The notes under the pieces were generated by a model, which made no database searches, was not told where the DNA came from, and worked only from the letters and a program-made list of their open reading frames with translations. Shown piece after piece: positions 33,709 through 42,405 of a stretch of 64,000 nucleotides of DNA; the stretch's first letter is position 1; each line of letters opens with the position of its first letter. The translations under genes and the position numbers were made by a program. Source of the stretch: Xanthobacter autotrophicus. Its GTDB lineage: Bacteria; Pseudomonadota; Alphaproteobacteria; Rhizobiales; Xanthobacteraceae. The DNA lies in the NCBI RefSeq assembly GCF_043194295.1, contig NZ_JBAFVK010000021.1; one strand, 5' to 3'.

Positions 33709-34371
33709 ATGACCCGTGTCCTCATCATCGACGATCACCCCATCGTGCTCCAGGGCTGCCGGCACCTGCTGGAGGATACGGGGGCGTGCGAGCTGATCGA
33801 AGCGCAGACCGCCGTGGCGGGCTATCGCCAGTTCCGTCGCCAGCGGCCAGACATGGTGATCGTGGACCTGGCGCTCAACGGCAACGGCCTTGCCGGTCTC
33901 TCTCTGGTGCGGCGGCTCAGGGTGCATGCCGCGCGCATGCCGATTCTCGTCTTCAGCATGCATGCCGACCCGGTGATCGCGAGCCGAGCGCTGGAGGCCG
34001 GGGCGACCGGCTATCTGGTCAAGGACACGTCGGCGGCCGATCTCATCGATGCCTTCGAGAAGGTGCGGCGCGGCCAGTCCTACATCAGCCATGACCTGGC
34101 GCTGGAGGTGGCGCTGCTGGGGACGCGCGGGCGGACCGGCATGCTTGCCGACCTGACACAGCGGGAGCTGCAGGCGCTGGCGCTGCTGGCCGAGGGCAAG
34201 GCCTACGGGCAGATCGCGGAAGAGCTGGGCGTCAGCTACAAGACGGTGGCGAACACCTGTTCCCACCTCAAGACCAAGCTCGGGGCGACAAACCTCGCCG
34301 AGCTGATCCACCGCGCCATCCAATATGTGGCCGGCTCGCCCGCCGGAGGCAAGAACAGCAGCCTGGCATAG
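33709..34371 (+). CDS. mxaX: MxaX, LuxR/NarL-type response regulator
   Basis: A 220-residue regulator. The receiver domain has acidic residues D8 and D9, phospho-acceptor D53 (VIVDLALNG) and K105 (YLVKDTS). The C-terminal helix-turn-helix is LTQRELQALALLAEGKAYGQIAEELGVSYKTVANTCSHLKTKL. It follows mxaY after 132 bases, a gap that may hold its own promoter. Predicted target: the mxaF control region at 30904-31549. An upstream in-frame start at 33661 is less likely. Confidence 0.88.
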   Translation: MTRVLIIDDHPIVLQGCRHLLEDTGACELIEAQTAVAGYRQFRRQRPDMVIVDLALNGNGLAGLSLVRRLRVHAARMPILVFSMHADPVIASRALEAGATGYLVKDTSAADLIDAFEKVRRGQSYISHDLALEVALLGTRGRTGMLADLTQRELQALALLAEGKAYGQIAEELGVSYKTVANTCSHLKTKLGATNLAELIHRAIQYVAGSPAGGKNSSLA

Positions 34372-34408
34372 GCCGGAAGGTCGGGGGCTGCCCGGCCTTC
34401 TCGGCGGT

Positions 34409-34912
34409 TTAGTGGCTTTTATGCCCGCTGTTGGAGGCGCCGACGCCTTCCACCTGATACTGGACGGCGACGGTTCCGGCCTTCTCGAAGGTCAGGGTGC
34501 CGTCCACCTTGGTGCCTTCCTTCAGCGGTTCCTTCAGGTTGAGGAACATGATGTGGTAGGAGCCGGGCTTCAGGGCCACGGAGCCGCCGGCGGGAATGGC
34601 AAGGCCGTCCGGCAGGGCGCGCATGGTCATCACGCCGTCCTTCACCGCCATCTCGTGGATCTCCACTTTGCCGGCGAAGGGGGCAGTGGCCGAAATCAGC
34701 TTGTCCGGCGTCGCGCCGGTGTTCTTGAGCGTCAGGTAGCCTGCCGCCACGGTGGCGCCGCCGGGCGTGGCGCGGGACCAGGGATGGTCGACCTCGATGG
34801 CGCCGGCCTTGAACTCATGGGCCATGGGCGCCTGAGCGGTGAGCATGAGCGCGCCGACAGCCAGCGCCGCCGCAGTCAGGACGCCGCGCCGGGATGGAAA
34901 GCTGGTGGACAT
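34409..34912 (-). CDS. PCu(A)C-type periplasmic copper chaperone
   Basis: A 167-residue periplasmic protein with signal peptide (GVLTAAALAVGALMLTAQAPMAHE). The copper site follows the PCu(A)C pattern: HEM at the start of VEIHEMAVKDGVMTM, a later Met, and HIM in GSYHIMFLNL. Such chaperones deliver copper to cytochrome oxidase. A His-rich C-terminal end (GHKSH) adds possible ligands. It is convergent with mxaX, 37 bases away, and begins a run of copper-related genes. Confidence 0.88.
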   Translation of the reverse strand: MSTSFPSRRGVLTAAALAVGALMLTAQAPMAHEFKAGAIEVDHPWSRATPGGATVAAGYLTLKNTGATPDKLISATAPFAGKVEIHEMAVKDGVMTMRALPDGLAIPAGGSVALKPGSYHIMFLNLKEPLKEGTKVDGTLTFEKAGTVAVQYQVEGVGASNSGHKSH

Positions 34913-35181
34913 GGAAAACTCCTCAGGTTGGCCGCCGCCGGTATTCCGGCGCCGACGAACACAGGGGTAACACCGGGGTGTGGGCGAAAATGGGGTGAGC
35001 GGGACGGATGGCCCATGGAGCGGTGATGCGCCCGCTCTCCACAGGGGATACGACCGGTGGCTGCGTCGGCGCACAGCTCTCGCCGCGCACCTGCGGCGGA
35101 GAGCCGGGCAGCGGATGGCCCTTCGGCTGGTGGAGCGGCAGGCTTGTGAGCGTCCCTGACGGGCGTCCCGATCTGGGCGCC

Positions 35182-36393
35182 CTATTGGGCGGTCCGGTTG
35201 GCCGCCTCCTTGGTCACCAGGGGGCAATCCCCCTCGTTGAGCGGGCGGAAGGCTTCGTCGCCGGGGATGACGCGGATCAGCTTCAGGTAATCCCACGGAT
35301 ACTTCTGTTCGGCCGGCGCCTTCACCTGCAGCAGATAGAGGTCGTGGACCATGCGCCCGTCCTCGCGAATGCGCCCGCCGTGGGAGAAGAAATCGTCCAC
35401 CGGCGTGGCCTTCATCTCGACCACAACCTTGGCGGTGTCGGTGGCGCCGGTCGCCTTCACCGCCTTCAGATAGTGCAGGATCGACGAATAGGTTCCGGCC
35501 TGCCCCATGGTGGGCATGGCCTTGTGGCGCTCGTAGAAGCGCTTGGACCAGGCGCGCGTTTCGTCGTTCAGGTCCCAGTAGAAGCCCTGGGTGAGGATCA
35601 GCCCCTGGGCAGTGGGCAGGCCGATGGCGTGGATGTCTGTGATGTGCAGGTAGAGCCCGGCGAGCTTGATGCCCGACTGGGGAATGCCGAACTCGTTCGC
35701 CTGCTTGATGGCGTTCACCTGGTCGGCGCCGGAATTGGCGAAGGCGATGAGCTTTGCCCCCGCGCCCTGGGCCTGGAGCAGGTAGGAGGAGAAATCGGTG
35801 GTGCCCTGGGGATGCTTCACGGCGCCCACGATCTTGCCGCCGCTCTGTTCCACGGCCTTCGAGGTGTCGCGCTCCAGCGCGGCGCCGAAGGCGTAGTCGG
35901 CGGTGATGAAGAACCACGGCCCGTCCTTCGCCAGGGATTTGCCGGTGCCGGCGGCCAGGGCATAGGTGTCGTAGGTCCAGTGGATGCCGGTGGGCGCGCA
36001 GGCCTTGCCAGTGAAGTCGGACGAGCCGCCGGTGGAAGCCAGCACCAGCTTGTTTTTCTTGCGGCCGATCTCCTGCACCGCCAGCAGCACGGAGGAGGTG
36101 GGGATGTCGGTGATGACGTCCACGCCGTCCTCGTCGATCCAGCGGTTGACGAGGGCGGAGCCCACATCCGGCTTGTTCTGGTGGTCGCCGGCGATGATCT
36201 CGACGGGCCGCCCGAGCACCGTGCCGCCGAAATCCTCCACCGCCATCTTCGCCGCGATCACGGAGCCGGGGCCGGCCATGTCGGCATAGATGCCGGACTG
36301 GTCGTTGAGGACGCCGATCCGCAGCGGCTTTTCGTCGGCGCGGACCACGCCGCCAGCGAGTACAACGGCCGCAAGGGCAAGGGCGAGGCGCAT
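35182..36393 (-). CDS. Orphan ABC-type substrate-binding protein (LivK/urea-type)
   Basis: A 403-residue type I periplasmic binding protein: signal peptide MRLALALAAVVLAGGVVRA, then KPLRIGVLNDQSGIYADMAGPGS, VLASTGGSSDFTG, and WFFITADYAFGAALERDT, typical of the family. No permease or ATPase gene is adjacent. Similar proteins occur beside alcohol-oxidation genes in other methylotrophs, where they may act as sensors or cofactor binders; that is inference. ATG 36393 is preserved by a GGAG site; an ATG four codons earlier overlaps that site. Confidence 0.83.
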   Translation of the reverse strand: MRLALALAAVVLAGGVVRADEKPLRIGVLNDQSGIYADMAGPGSVIAAKMAVEDFGGTVLGRPVEIIAGDHQNKPDVGSALVNRWIDEDGVDVITDIPTSSVLLAVQEIGRKKNKLVLASTGGSSDFTGKACAPTGIHWTYDTYALAAGTGKSLAKDGPWFFITADYAFGAALERDTSKAVEQSGGKIVGAVKHPQGTTDFSSYLLQAQGAGAKLIAFANSGADQVNAIKQANEFGIPQSGIKLAGLYLHITDIHAIGLPTAQGLILTQGFYWDLNDETRAWSKRFYERHKAMPTMGQAGTYSSILHYLKAVKATGATDTAKVVVEMKATPVDDFFSHGGRIREDGRMVHDLYLLQVKAPAEQKYPWDYLKLIRVIPGDEAFRPLNEGDCPLVTKEAANRTAQ

Positions 36394-36477
36394 GGGGATC
36401 TCCATAAGGGCAGCCTCACTTACCCGATACTGTACTGTGGATCAATCTATAAAACACATAATTTTGATAATAATAAC

Positions 36478-36491
36478 ATTATACGTATAAT
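36478..36491. promoter_or_regulatory. AT-rich palindrome in a divergent promoter region
   Basis: ATTATACGTATAAT is a perfect 14-base palindrome inside an AT-rich stretch (about 36425-36510) between the orphan binding-protein gene and the copC-copD fusion. It may be an operator or simply part of the promoter. Confidence 0.4.
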
Positions 36492-36655
36492 ATATGTGGT
36501 TTATGGTGGCCGTGGACTCGCGTTGGCAGATGGCATTGGCCTTCGCTCCCATGGCCGGCGCGGTGTCCGATCTGGCATTCAAGGGCAGCCGTTCGCCCGA
36601 TCCTGAGTCTTCACACGCGGACTGCTGGCCTTGAGCGCAAAGGATCCGCCTGGGG

Positions 36656-38272
36656 ATGATCAAGATGCCTGCCTTGACCGACTGGTCACGCCGCATTCTG
36701 CAAGCCGTGCTGGTCATGGCCGGCGTGCTGCTGTGCGCCACCGACGCCTTCGCCCATGCCACACTCATTCGCACCTCGCCCGCCGACGGCGCCATGGTTG
36801 CCAGCCAACCCGACGCCTTCTCCCTGACTTTCAGCGAGCCCATCGCGCCGTTGGTGCTGCGGCTGGTGGCGCCGGACGGGACCGCCGTCACCCTCGACCG
36901 TTACGTACAGCGGGGACCCACCCTCGATATCGCCGCGCCGGCGGGACTCAAAACCGGAACTCATGTGCTGACCTGGCGCGTCGTCTCGGACGACGGCCAC
37001 CCGGTCGGGGGCGCGGTGGTGTTTTCCATCGGAGCGCCGAGCCCCGGCGTTTCCGCCGCCGCCGTGGAGATCATCGACTGGCCGGTGCGCACCGCCATCT
37101 GGAGCGCGCGGCTCGTCATCTATGCCGCGCTGTTTCTGGGAATTGGCGGGGCCTTCTTCATGAACTGGATCGGCGGGCGGTCGAGGTCGGCCGCGCGCCT
37201 TGGCATGGGCCTGATCCTCGCGGGCCTTGTCGCGGTGCCGGTTTCGGTCAGCTTCCAGGGGCTTGATGCCCTCGGCGCGACGCTGCGCAACCTGCCGGAG
37301 CTTGTGGTGTGGCGAACCGGCTTCGCAACCAGCTACGGTCTTGCCGCGCAACTGGCGCTGGCCGCCCTTGCCATGGGGCTGGGCGCCTTCGGCCTGAAGG
37401 GCATCGCGGGGCGGCTGCTGTCGCTGGCCGCGCTGATCCTGATGGGATGCGCGCTCGCCGCCAGCGGCCATGCCGGCGCGGCGCCTCCGCAGACATTGAC
37501 CCGGCCGGCCGTAGCCCTGCACGCCGTGGGGATCGCGTTCTGGGCCGGCGCGCTCGTTCCCCTGGGCACCGCGTTCGCGTCCCGATCGTCCGACGCGGCG
37601 GTGGCGTTGCGTCGATTCTCGGTCCTTGCGCCATTTGCGGTGCTGCCCCTGGGGGTGGCGGGCCTGCTGCTGGCGGTTATCCAGCTGGAGAGCCTCCAAG
37701 CGCTTTGGACCACCGCCTATGGCGCGGTGCTCCTGGTGAAGCTTGCCCTTCTGGTTCCGCTGTTCGGGCTCGCCGTCGTCAACCGGATCAGGCTGACGGC
37801 ACCGGCCGAGCGGGGAGAGGCGAGGGCTATCGCGAAGCTGCGCTGCTCCATCCGCGCCGAGATGGCCCTCATTCTCGTGATTTTCGCCGTGGCCGCCGTG
37901 TGGCGCTTCACGCCGCCGCCGCGCGTGCTGGCGGTGATCGGGGCGGAGCCGGCCTCGGTGCACATCCACACCAGCGCGGCCATGGTGGATCTGTCCATCT
38001 CGCCGGGCCGCGCCGGACCCGTCAGCGCCTCCATCGTCATCATGACCGGGGAGTTCGGCCCCCTCGATGCCAAGGGGGTGACGCTCATCCTGTCCAATCC
38101 CGCGGCCGGCATCGGGCCGATCCGGTGGCCGGCGACAAAGCCCGGCGACGGCACCTGGCGCGTGGACGGCCTCACCCTTCCCCAAGCCGGCCGCTGGTCC
38201 GTCGGCATGGAGATCCTCGGCCCGGATGGCGCGCCCAGCGAGCTGGCCGGCGAGATCGATATCCGCCCCTGA
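36656..38272 (+). CDS. CopC-CopD fusion, copper resistance/uptake protein
   Basis: A 538-residue fusion. Residues 1-32 are a signal peptide; the CopC domain follows immediately with the copper-binding N-terminal His (AHATLIRTSPADGAMV) and the second His region SDDGHPVGGAVVFS. From about residue 140 a CopD domain provides around eight membrane helices, then a soluble C-terminal domain (VHIHTSAAMVDLSISPGRAGP). CopC-CopD proteins bind periplasmic copper and can pass it inward. It is divergent from the orphan binding-protein gene. Confidence 0.87.
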   Translation: MIKMPALTDWSRRILQAVLVMAGVLLCATDAFAHATLIRTSPADGAMVASQPDAFSLTFSEPIAPLVLRLVAPDGTAVTLDRYVQRGPTLDIAAPAGLKTGTHVLTWRVVSDDGHPVGGAVVFSIGAPSPGVSAAAVEIIDWPVRTAIWSARLVIYAALFLGIGGAFFMNWIGGRSRSAARLGMGLILAGLVAVPVSVSFQGLDALGATLRNLPELVVWRTGFATSYGLAAQLALAALAMGLGAFGLKGIAGRLLSLAALILMGCALAASGHAGAAPPQTLTRPAVALHAVGIAFWAGALVPLGTAFASRSSDAAVALRRFSVLAPFAVLPLGVAGLLLAVIQLESLQALWTTAYGAVLLVKLALLVPLFGLAVVNRIRLTAPAERGEARAIAKLRCSIRAEMALILVIFAVAAVWRFTPPPRVLAVIGAEPASVHIHTSAAMVDLSISPGRAGPVSASIVIMTGEFGPLDAKGVTLILSNPAAGIGPIRWPATKPGDGTWRVDGLTLPQAGRWSVGMEILGPDGAPSELAGEIDIRP

Positions 38273-38370
38273 CCCATGACGGCAGGCCCTCGGGACGCCC
38301 GCCGCGCGGGCCTGCCGCCGCGATCAGGCTTGACAGGAGGCGCCGATTGCCCGCTGCTGCACCTGCACAT

Positions 38371-38565
38371 GGTTTTCCATCGGCGCGCGGTGACGCGTTC
38401 CGATGGATAAGGGAATGGGGTAGGGCCTGACCGCCCGAAGCCCCGACCGCCCCCGCGACTGTGAGCGGCGAGTGGCCTTCCACGATGCCACTGGACCTTT
38501 GCCTTTCGAGGCCGGGTCTGGGAAGGCGGATGGTTGCGACGACCCGCAAGTCAGGAGACCGACCA
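38371..38565 (+). ncRNA. Cobalamin (B12) riboswitch upstream of the cbiM-like gene
   Basis: Conserved blocks appear in order: AAGGGAATGGGG, GCCCCGACCGCCCCCGCGAC followed by TGTGAGCGGCGAG, the B12-box GCCACTGG, GGGAAGGCGG and the closing CCGCAAGTCAGGAGACC. Their order and spacing match proteobacterial cobalamin riboswitches. It ends about 50 bases before the cbiM-like start, so ligand binding probably blocks translation of that gene. This indicates control of cobalt uptake by B12. Confidence 0.93.
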
Positions 38566-38617
38566 TGGGCATATGTTCACCCTCAGGCCGTCGGGTGAGA
38601 CGGCAACGGAGTCTTCC

Positions 38618-39295
38618 ATGCATATCGAACCCGGCCTTGTGGACAGCGGAAAGATCTGGCTGAGCTATGTGACGGCGGCCGGTGCCGGCGGCTACACGCT
38701 GAAGCTCGCCTTCGACTCGCTGCGCGAGCGCGGCGCCGTGTCCCTGCTGTCGCGCAGCGCCGTGGCGACCGCGCTGGTCTTCTCCTTCTTCGAGGTGCTG
38801 CCGCACTATCCGGTCGGCGTCTCCGAGGTGCATCTCATCCTCGGATCGACCCTGTTCCTGATTCTCGGGGCCGCGCCCGCCGCCTTCGGCCTTGCCCTCG
38901 GCCTGCTGGTCCAGGGCCTGTTCTTTGCGCCCTTCGACCTGCCGCAGTTCGGCATGAACGTGACCACCCTTCTGGTGCCGCTGTTCGCGCTCACGGCGCT
39001 GGCGCCCCGGGTCATCGCGCCGAACACCGCCTATGTGGACCTGAAGTATCGCCAGGCCCTCGCGCTCTCCACCACCTACCAGGCCGGAATCGTCGCCTGG
39101 GTGGCGTTCTGGGCGTTCTACGGCCAGGGCTTCACCGCCGAGAATGCCGCCTCGATCGCCTCGTTCGGCGGTGCCTACCTGCTCGTCATCATCGTCGAGC
39201 CGCTGGTGGATCTCGCCGTGCTCGCGGCCGCCAAGGCGCTGAATGGCCTGAAGGGCAGCCCCCTGTTCGAGCGCCGGCTCTTCGACGCCGCCTGA
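38618..39295 (+). CDS. CbiM-like cobalt-uptake membrane protein
   Basis: A 225-residue membrane protein with about seven helices. It starts MHIEPG, the invariant N-terminal Met-His of CbiM/NikM that folds into the pore to bind Co or Ni, and carries FEVLPHYPVGVSEVHLILGSTLFLILG, the family signature. CbiN, CbiQ and CbiO are not nearby, so it either works alone or shares energising subunits encoded elsewhere. Translation start at ATG 38618 follows ACGGAG and lies behind a B12 riboswitch. Confidence 0.85.
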   Translation: MHIEPGLVDSGKIWLSYVTAAGAGGYTLKLAFDSLRERGAVSLLSRSAVATALVFSFFEVLPHYPVGVSEVHLILGSTLFLILGAAPAAFGLALGLLVQGLFFAPFDLPQFGMNVTTLLVPLFALTALAPRVIAPNTAYVDLKYRQALALSTTYQAGIVAWVAFWAFYGQGFTAENAASIASFGGAYLLVIIVEPLVDLAVLAAAKALNGLKGSPLFERRLFDAA

Positions 39296-39310
39296 TCACT
39301 GTTCAGTCCC

Positions 39311-39348
39311 GCGATGCGGCGGCATCCCTCGTGATATCGCCGCATCGC
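39311..39348 (+). terminator. Stem-loop after the cbiM-like gene
   Basis: GCGATGCGGCG (39311-39321) pairs exactly with CGCCGCATCGC (39338-39348) over a 16-base loop, 15 bases past the stop codon. There is no T-run, so termination is plausible but not certain. Confidence 0.5.
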
Positions 39349-39453
39349 GCGTGCTGAGCCGGGTTCGCGTCGCCCCTGCTTGATCGGGCGCGGGTCTCGT
39401 CGTTTCCTTCCGGCAGGTGCTATGTTAGATCTTCCACTGGGGGGTGGGATCAG

Positions 39454-39840
39454 ATGGTCGGGCGGCGGGATCGGAAATGGGCGATCGGCTGGATCGCTGC
39501 GTTCGCAGCGGCATACGCCCTTGTCTTCCAGATCGTCCTGACCAGCGCCCTCCTGGCATCTGTCTCGACCGTCGGCGCCGATGCAGCGACCCCGCTTTGC
39601 CTCTCCGGCGCGTCAGCGGACGCGCACGCGGACGAGGGGGGCAAGACCTCCAGTTCCATTGTTCATTGCCCGCTCTGCCTGTCCCGGACCGATGTGGCGG
39701 TGCTGACGCCGCCGGTCATGGTGGCGTTGACCGACCGCGTCGCGATCGAACTGCATTTCCGGGCGGTTCTGCGCAGTTCCCTTCAGGGCCAGTCTTTCGG
39801 CCTCCCGTTCCAGCCCCGCGCGCCTCCGTCCCTGGCCTAG
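39454..39840 (+). CDS. DUF2946-family small membrane protein
   Basis: A 128-residue protein with one N-terminal membrane helix (WAIGWIAAFAAAYALVFQIVL) and a short Cys motif VHCPLCLSRTD typical of DUF2946. A further cysteine lies at TPLCLSG. The family often sits beside TonB receptors for copper and other metals, and the Cys motif suggests metal or heme handling. Here it lies between a cobalt permease and an OprC-like copper receptor, in the same direction. Confidence 0.72.
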   Translation: MVGRRDRKWAIGWIAAFAAAYALVFQIVLTSALLASVSTVGADAATPLCLSGASADAHADEGGKTSSSIVHCPLCLSRTDVAVLTPPVMVALTDRVAIELHFRAVLRSSLQGQSFGLPFQPRAPPSLA

Positions 39841-40061
39841 AGCTGGATTGAGTCAGGCGACATCAGCCTGATCGATCCGCCGCTCCATCGGACACGGGCG
39901 CATTGCCCCATGGGCCAGTGTTCCGGGACCGTCGCGCGCATGCCGCGCGCAATATTCAATTCATCACCGTATCGCCGAAGACGTCGGAAGACACGGCGTG
40001 AGCGCGGCTCATGGCAGCCAGCGCCGCCGCACGTCTTGCCGTCGGCAGTCTGGATATTACA
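39838..40061. other. Intergenic stretch with an imperfect inverted repeat
   Basis: After the DUF2946 stop the sequence TAGAGCTGGATTGAG is followed by TCAGGC-N7-GCCTGA (39854-39872), a short dyad of the type that starts with TAGAGC and recurs in rhizobial genomes. The rest, up to the copper receptor, shows no gene; an upstream in-frame ATG for the receptor exists at 40011. Confidence 0.4.
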
Positions 40062-42305
40062 ATGCCGATCCATTCCCGAAACACCCTGCGCCGCGCCCTG
40101 CAACTGACGAGCGCGCTGGTGCGTCCTTCGATCGCCGCGCTGTGTGTGGCGCCCCTGTGCGTGGCTCCGCTCGCGACGTCGGCGGCCAGGGCGCAGACCG
40201 TGCCGGAGCTGCCCACGGTCGTGGTCCGCTCCGATGCTCCCTCGAGCACCGTCCGAGGTGCCGCCGACGGTCCGTTCACCCCGGCCGACACCGCGACCAT
40301 CTCGGGCGAGGAGGCCCAGGGCGCGACCCTTTCCACCAGCGATTCGGGCTCGCTGATCAGCCGGATTCCGGGCGGCGCGGCCTGGGGCGCCGGCGGCGTG
40401 TCGAGCCTGCCGGCGGTCAACGGCATGGGGGCGGACCGGGTGCAGGTCTCCATCAACGGCATGCTGTTTGGCCTCGCCTGCCCCAACGAGATGAATCCGC
40501 CCCTGTCCTTCGTCAACCCGGCGATGATCGCCGGGGCGCGGGTCTATATGGGCACCGCGCCGGTGAGCGTCGGCGGCGACTACACGGGCGCGAAGGTGGA
40601 TGTGTCCGTCGCCCCGGCGCAGTTCACGCCGGGCCAGGCGCTGACGACCCATGGCAGCGTGTCCGGCTTCTACCGCAGCAACGGCGACGGCTATGGCATG
40701 GATGCCAACGTCACCGTGTCCAACGAGGACACCAGCGTGACCTACACCGGCGGCTGGGCGCGGGCGAGCGACTATACGGCGGGCGATGGCACCACCATCA
40801 AGTCCACCATGTATGAGACGCAGAACCATGCCCTGAGCGTCTCGAAGAAGCTGCAGGACCAGCTCTTCACCTTCCAGATCGGCGGGCAGTTCATTCCCTC
40901 GGAGGGCTACGTCAACCAGTACATGGACCTGGTGGACAACAAGAGCATCTACGGTAACGCCCGCTACGAGGGCCTGTTCGACTGGGGCAAGCTGGAGGCA
41001 ACCGTGTTCGCCAATCGGGTGCGGCACACCATGGGCTTCATCGAGCCGGACAAGAGCGGCGACATGCCCATGGATACGCGCACCACCGATCTCGGCTATG
41101 CGGTGAAGGGGACGTTCGGGGTATCGGCCCACGACATCGTCCGCCTCGGCAATGAGCTTTACTACAACAACCTCGACGACTGGTGGCCGCCGGTGGAGGG
41201 CTCCATGATGATGGGGCCTGACACCTTCATCAATATCAACAACGGCCAGCGGCTGCGCCTCGGAACCTTCGGCGAGTGGGAGCGACACATCGACGACAAG
41301 TGGACTGCGGTGTTCGGCCTGCGCAACGACATCGTCTGGATGAATACCGGCGACGTGCAGGGCTACAACGAAATGATGTATGGGCAGAATGCCGCGCTCT
41401 TCAATGCGCAGGACCATGCCCGCACCGACTTCAACGTGGATGCCTCGGCGATCCTGCGCTACGAGGCCAACACCTCCAGCCTTTACGAGCTGGGCCTTGC
41501 CCGCAAGACGCGCTCGCCCAACTTTTACGAGCGCTATGCCTGGTCCACCAATGCCATGGCCATGAGCATGATCGGTTGGTTCGGCGACGGCAACGGCTAT
41601 GTGGGCAATCTCGATCTGGTGCCGGAGGCAGCCCATACGGTGAGCTTCACCGCCACCTGGCACGATCCGGCGAAAAAGGTGTGGGAGCTGCGGGTCTCGC
41701 CCTATTACAGCTATGTGGTGGACTATATCGATGCCGACCGCTGCGCCCTGTCCACCTGCCCCAACCTGCCCAGCAACCTGACCACCACCAACAACTTCGT
41801 CTACCTGCAGTTCGCCAACCACGATGCCTGGCTCTATGGCGTCAACATCGACGGCAAGCTGGCGCTGTGGGATGACGCTGCCTATGGGCAGGGCGCGTTT
41901 CGCGGCAGCCTGAACTTCGTGCAGGGCCAGAGGACCGACGGCGTCAACCTCTACCACATGATGCCGCTGAACGGGGTCGTGGCCATCGACCATACCCTCG
42001 GCCACTGGTCCTCCAGCCTGGAACTCCAGCTGGTGTCATCGAAGACGCTGGTGAGCCAGGTGCGCAACGAGCTTGAGACTTCGGCCTATGCCCTGCTCAA
42101 CTTCCGCACCAGCTACGAGCTGGACATGGTGAAGGTGGATTTCGGCGTCGATAATATCTTCGACACCAACTACGACCTGCCCCTGGGTGGTGCAAACTTG
42201 GTGAACTACCAGGTGGCGAGCATGATGGGATCGTCCGCCGCGTGGGGCTATCCGGTCGCTGGCATGGGCCGCTCCTTCAACACCCGGGTAACGGTGAGGT
42301 TCTAG
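40062..42305 (+). CDS. oprC: TonB-dependent copper receptor (OprC/NosA type)
   Basis: A 747-residue outer-membrane receptor. After a signal peptide (about 45 residues) come the TonB box region (LPTVVVRSDAP), a plug domain and a 22-strand barrel ending in NTRVTVRF with a terminal Phe. The known OprC copper site CxxxM-HxM is present: C140-PNE-M144 in the plug and H322-T-M324 in the barrel, almost the same numbers as in Pseudomonas OprC. Uptake of copper across the outer membrane is therefore well supported. Start at ATG 40062; followed by a terminator. Confidence 0.9.
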   Translation: MPIHSRNTLRRALQLTSALVRPSIAALCVAPLCVAPLATSAARAQTVPELPTVVVRSDAPSSTVRGAADGPFTPADTATISGEEAQGATLSTSDSGSLISRIPGGAAWGAGGVSSLPAVNGMGADRVQVSINGMLFGLACPNEMNPPLSFVNPAMIAGARVYMGTAPVSVGGDYTGAKVDVSVAPAQFTPGQALTTHGSVSGFYRSNGDGYGMDANVTVSNEDTSVTYTGGWARASDYTAGDGTTIKSTMYETQNHALSVSKKLQDQLFTFQIGGQFIPSEGYVNQYMDLVDNKSIYGNARYEGLFDWGKLEATVFANRVRHTMGFIEPDKSGDMPMDTRTTDLGYAVKGTFGVSAHDIVRLGNELYYNNLDDWWPPVEGSMMMGPDTFININNGQRLRLGTFGEWERHIDDKWTAVFGLRNDIVWMNTGDVQGYNEMMYGQNAALFNAQDHARTDFNVDASAILRYEANTSSLYELGLARKTRSPNFYERYAWSTNAMAMSMIGWFGDGNGYVGNLDLVPEAAHTVSFTATWHDPAKKVWELRVSPYYSYVVDYIDADRCALSTCPNLPSNLTTTNNFVYLQFANHDAWLYGVNIDGKLALWDDAAYGQGAFRGSLNFVQGQRTDGVNLYHMMPLNGVVAIDHTLGHWSSSLELQLVSSKTLVSQVRNELETSAYALLNFRTSYELDMVKVDFGVDNIFDTNYDLPLGGANLVNYQVASMMGSSAAWGYPVAGMGRSFNTRVTVRF

Positions 42306-42320
42306 AGCGCGCAACACCTT

Positions 42321-42355
42321 GAAAGGCAGCGCCGTTTGCGCCGGCGCTGCCTTTC
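42321..42355. terminator. Terminator between convergent oprC and the unknown gene
   Basis: GAAAGGCAGCGCC (42321-42333) pairs perfectly with GGCGCTGCCTTTC (42343-42355) over a nine-base loop. The arms carry AAA and TTT ends, so it can serve both strands. Confidence 0.75.
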
Positions 42356-42405
42356 CCACCGCGGCCGTCGGGACATTGGTTCTATCGCGCCGCCGCGTGG
42401 CTGCA

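Noticed and set aside
39837..42005. 722-codon minus-strand frame opposite the copper receptor
   Set aside because: His/Val/Gly-rich shadow; receptor on the plus strand has signal peptide, plug, barrel and copper motif.
42321..42355. Small RNA between oprC and the unknown gene
   Set aside because: The structure is fully explained as a two-way terminator between convergent genes.
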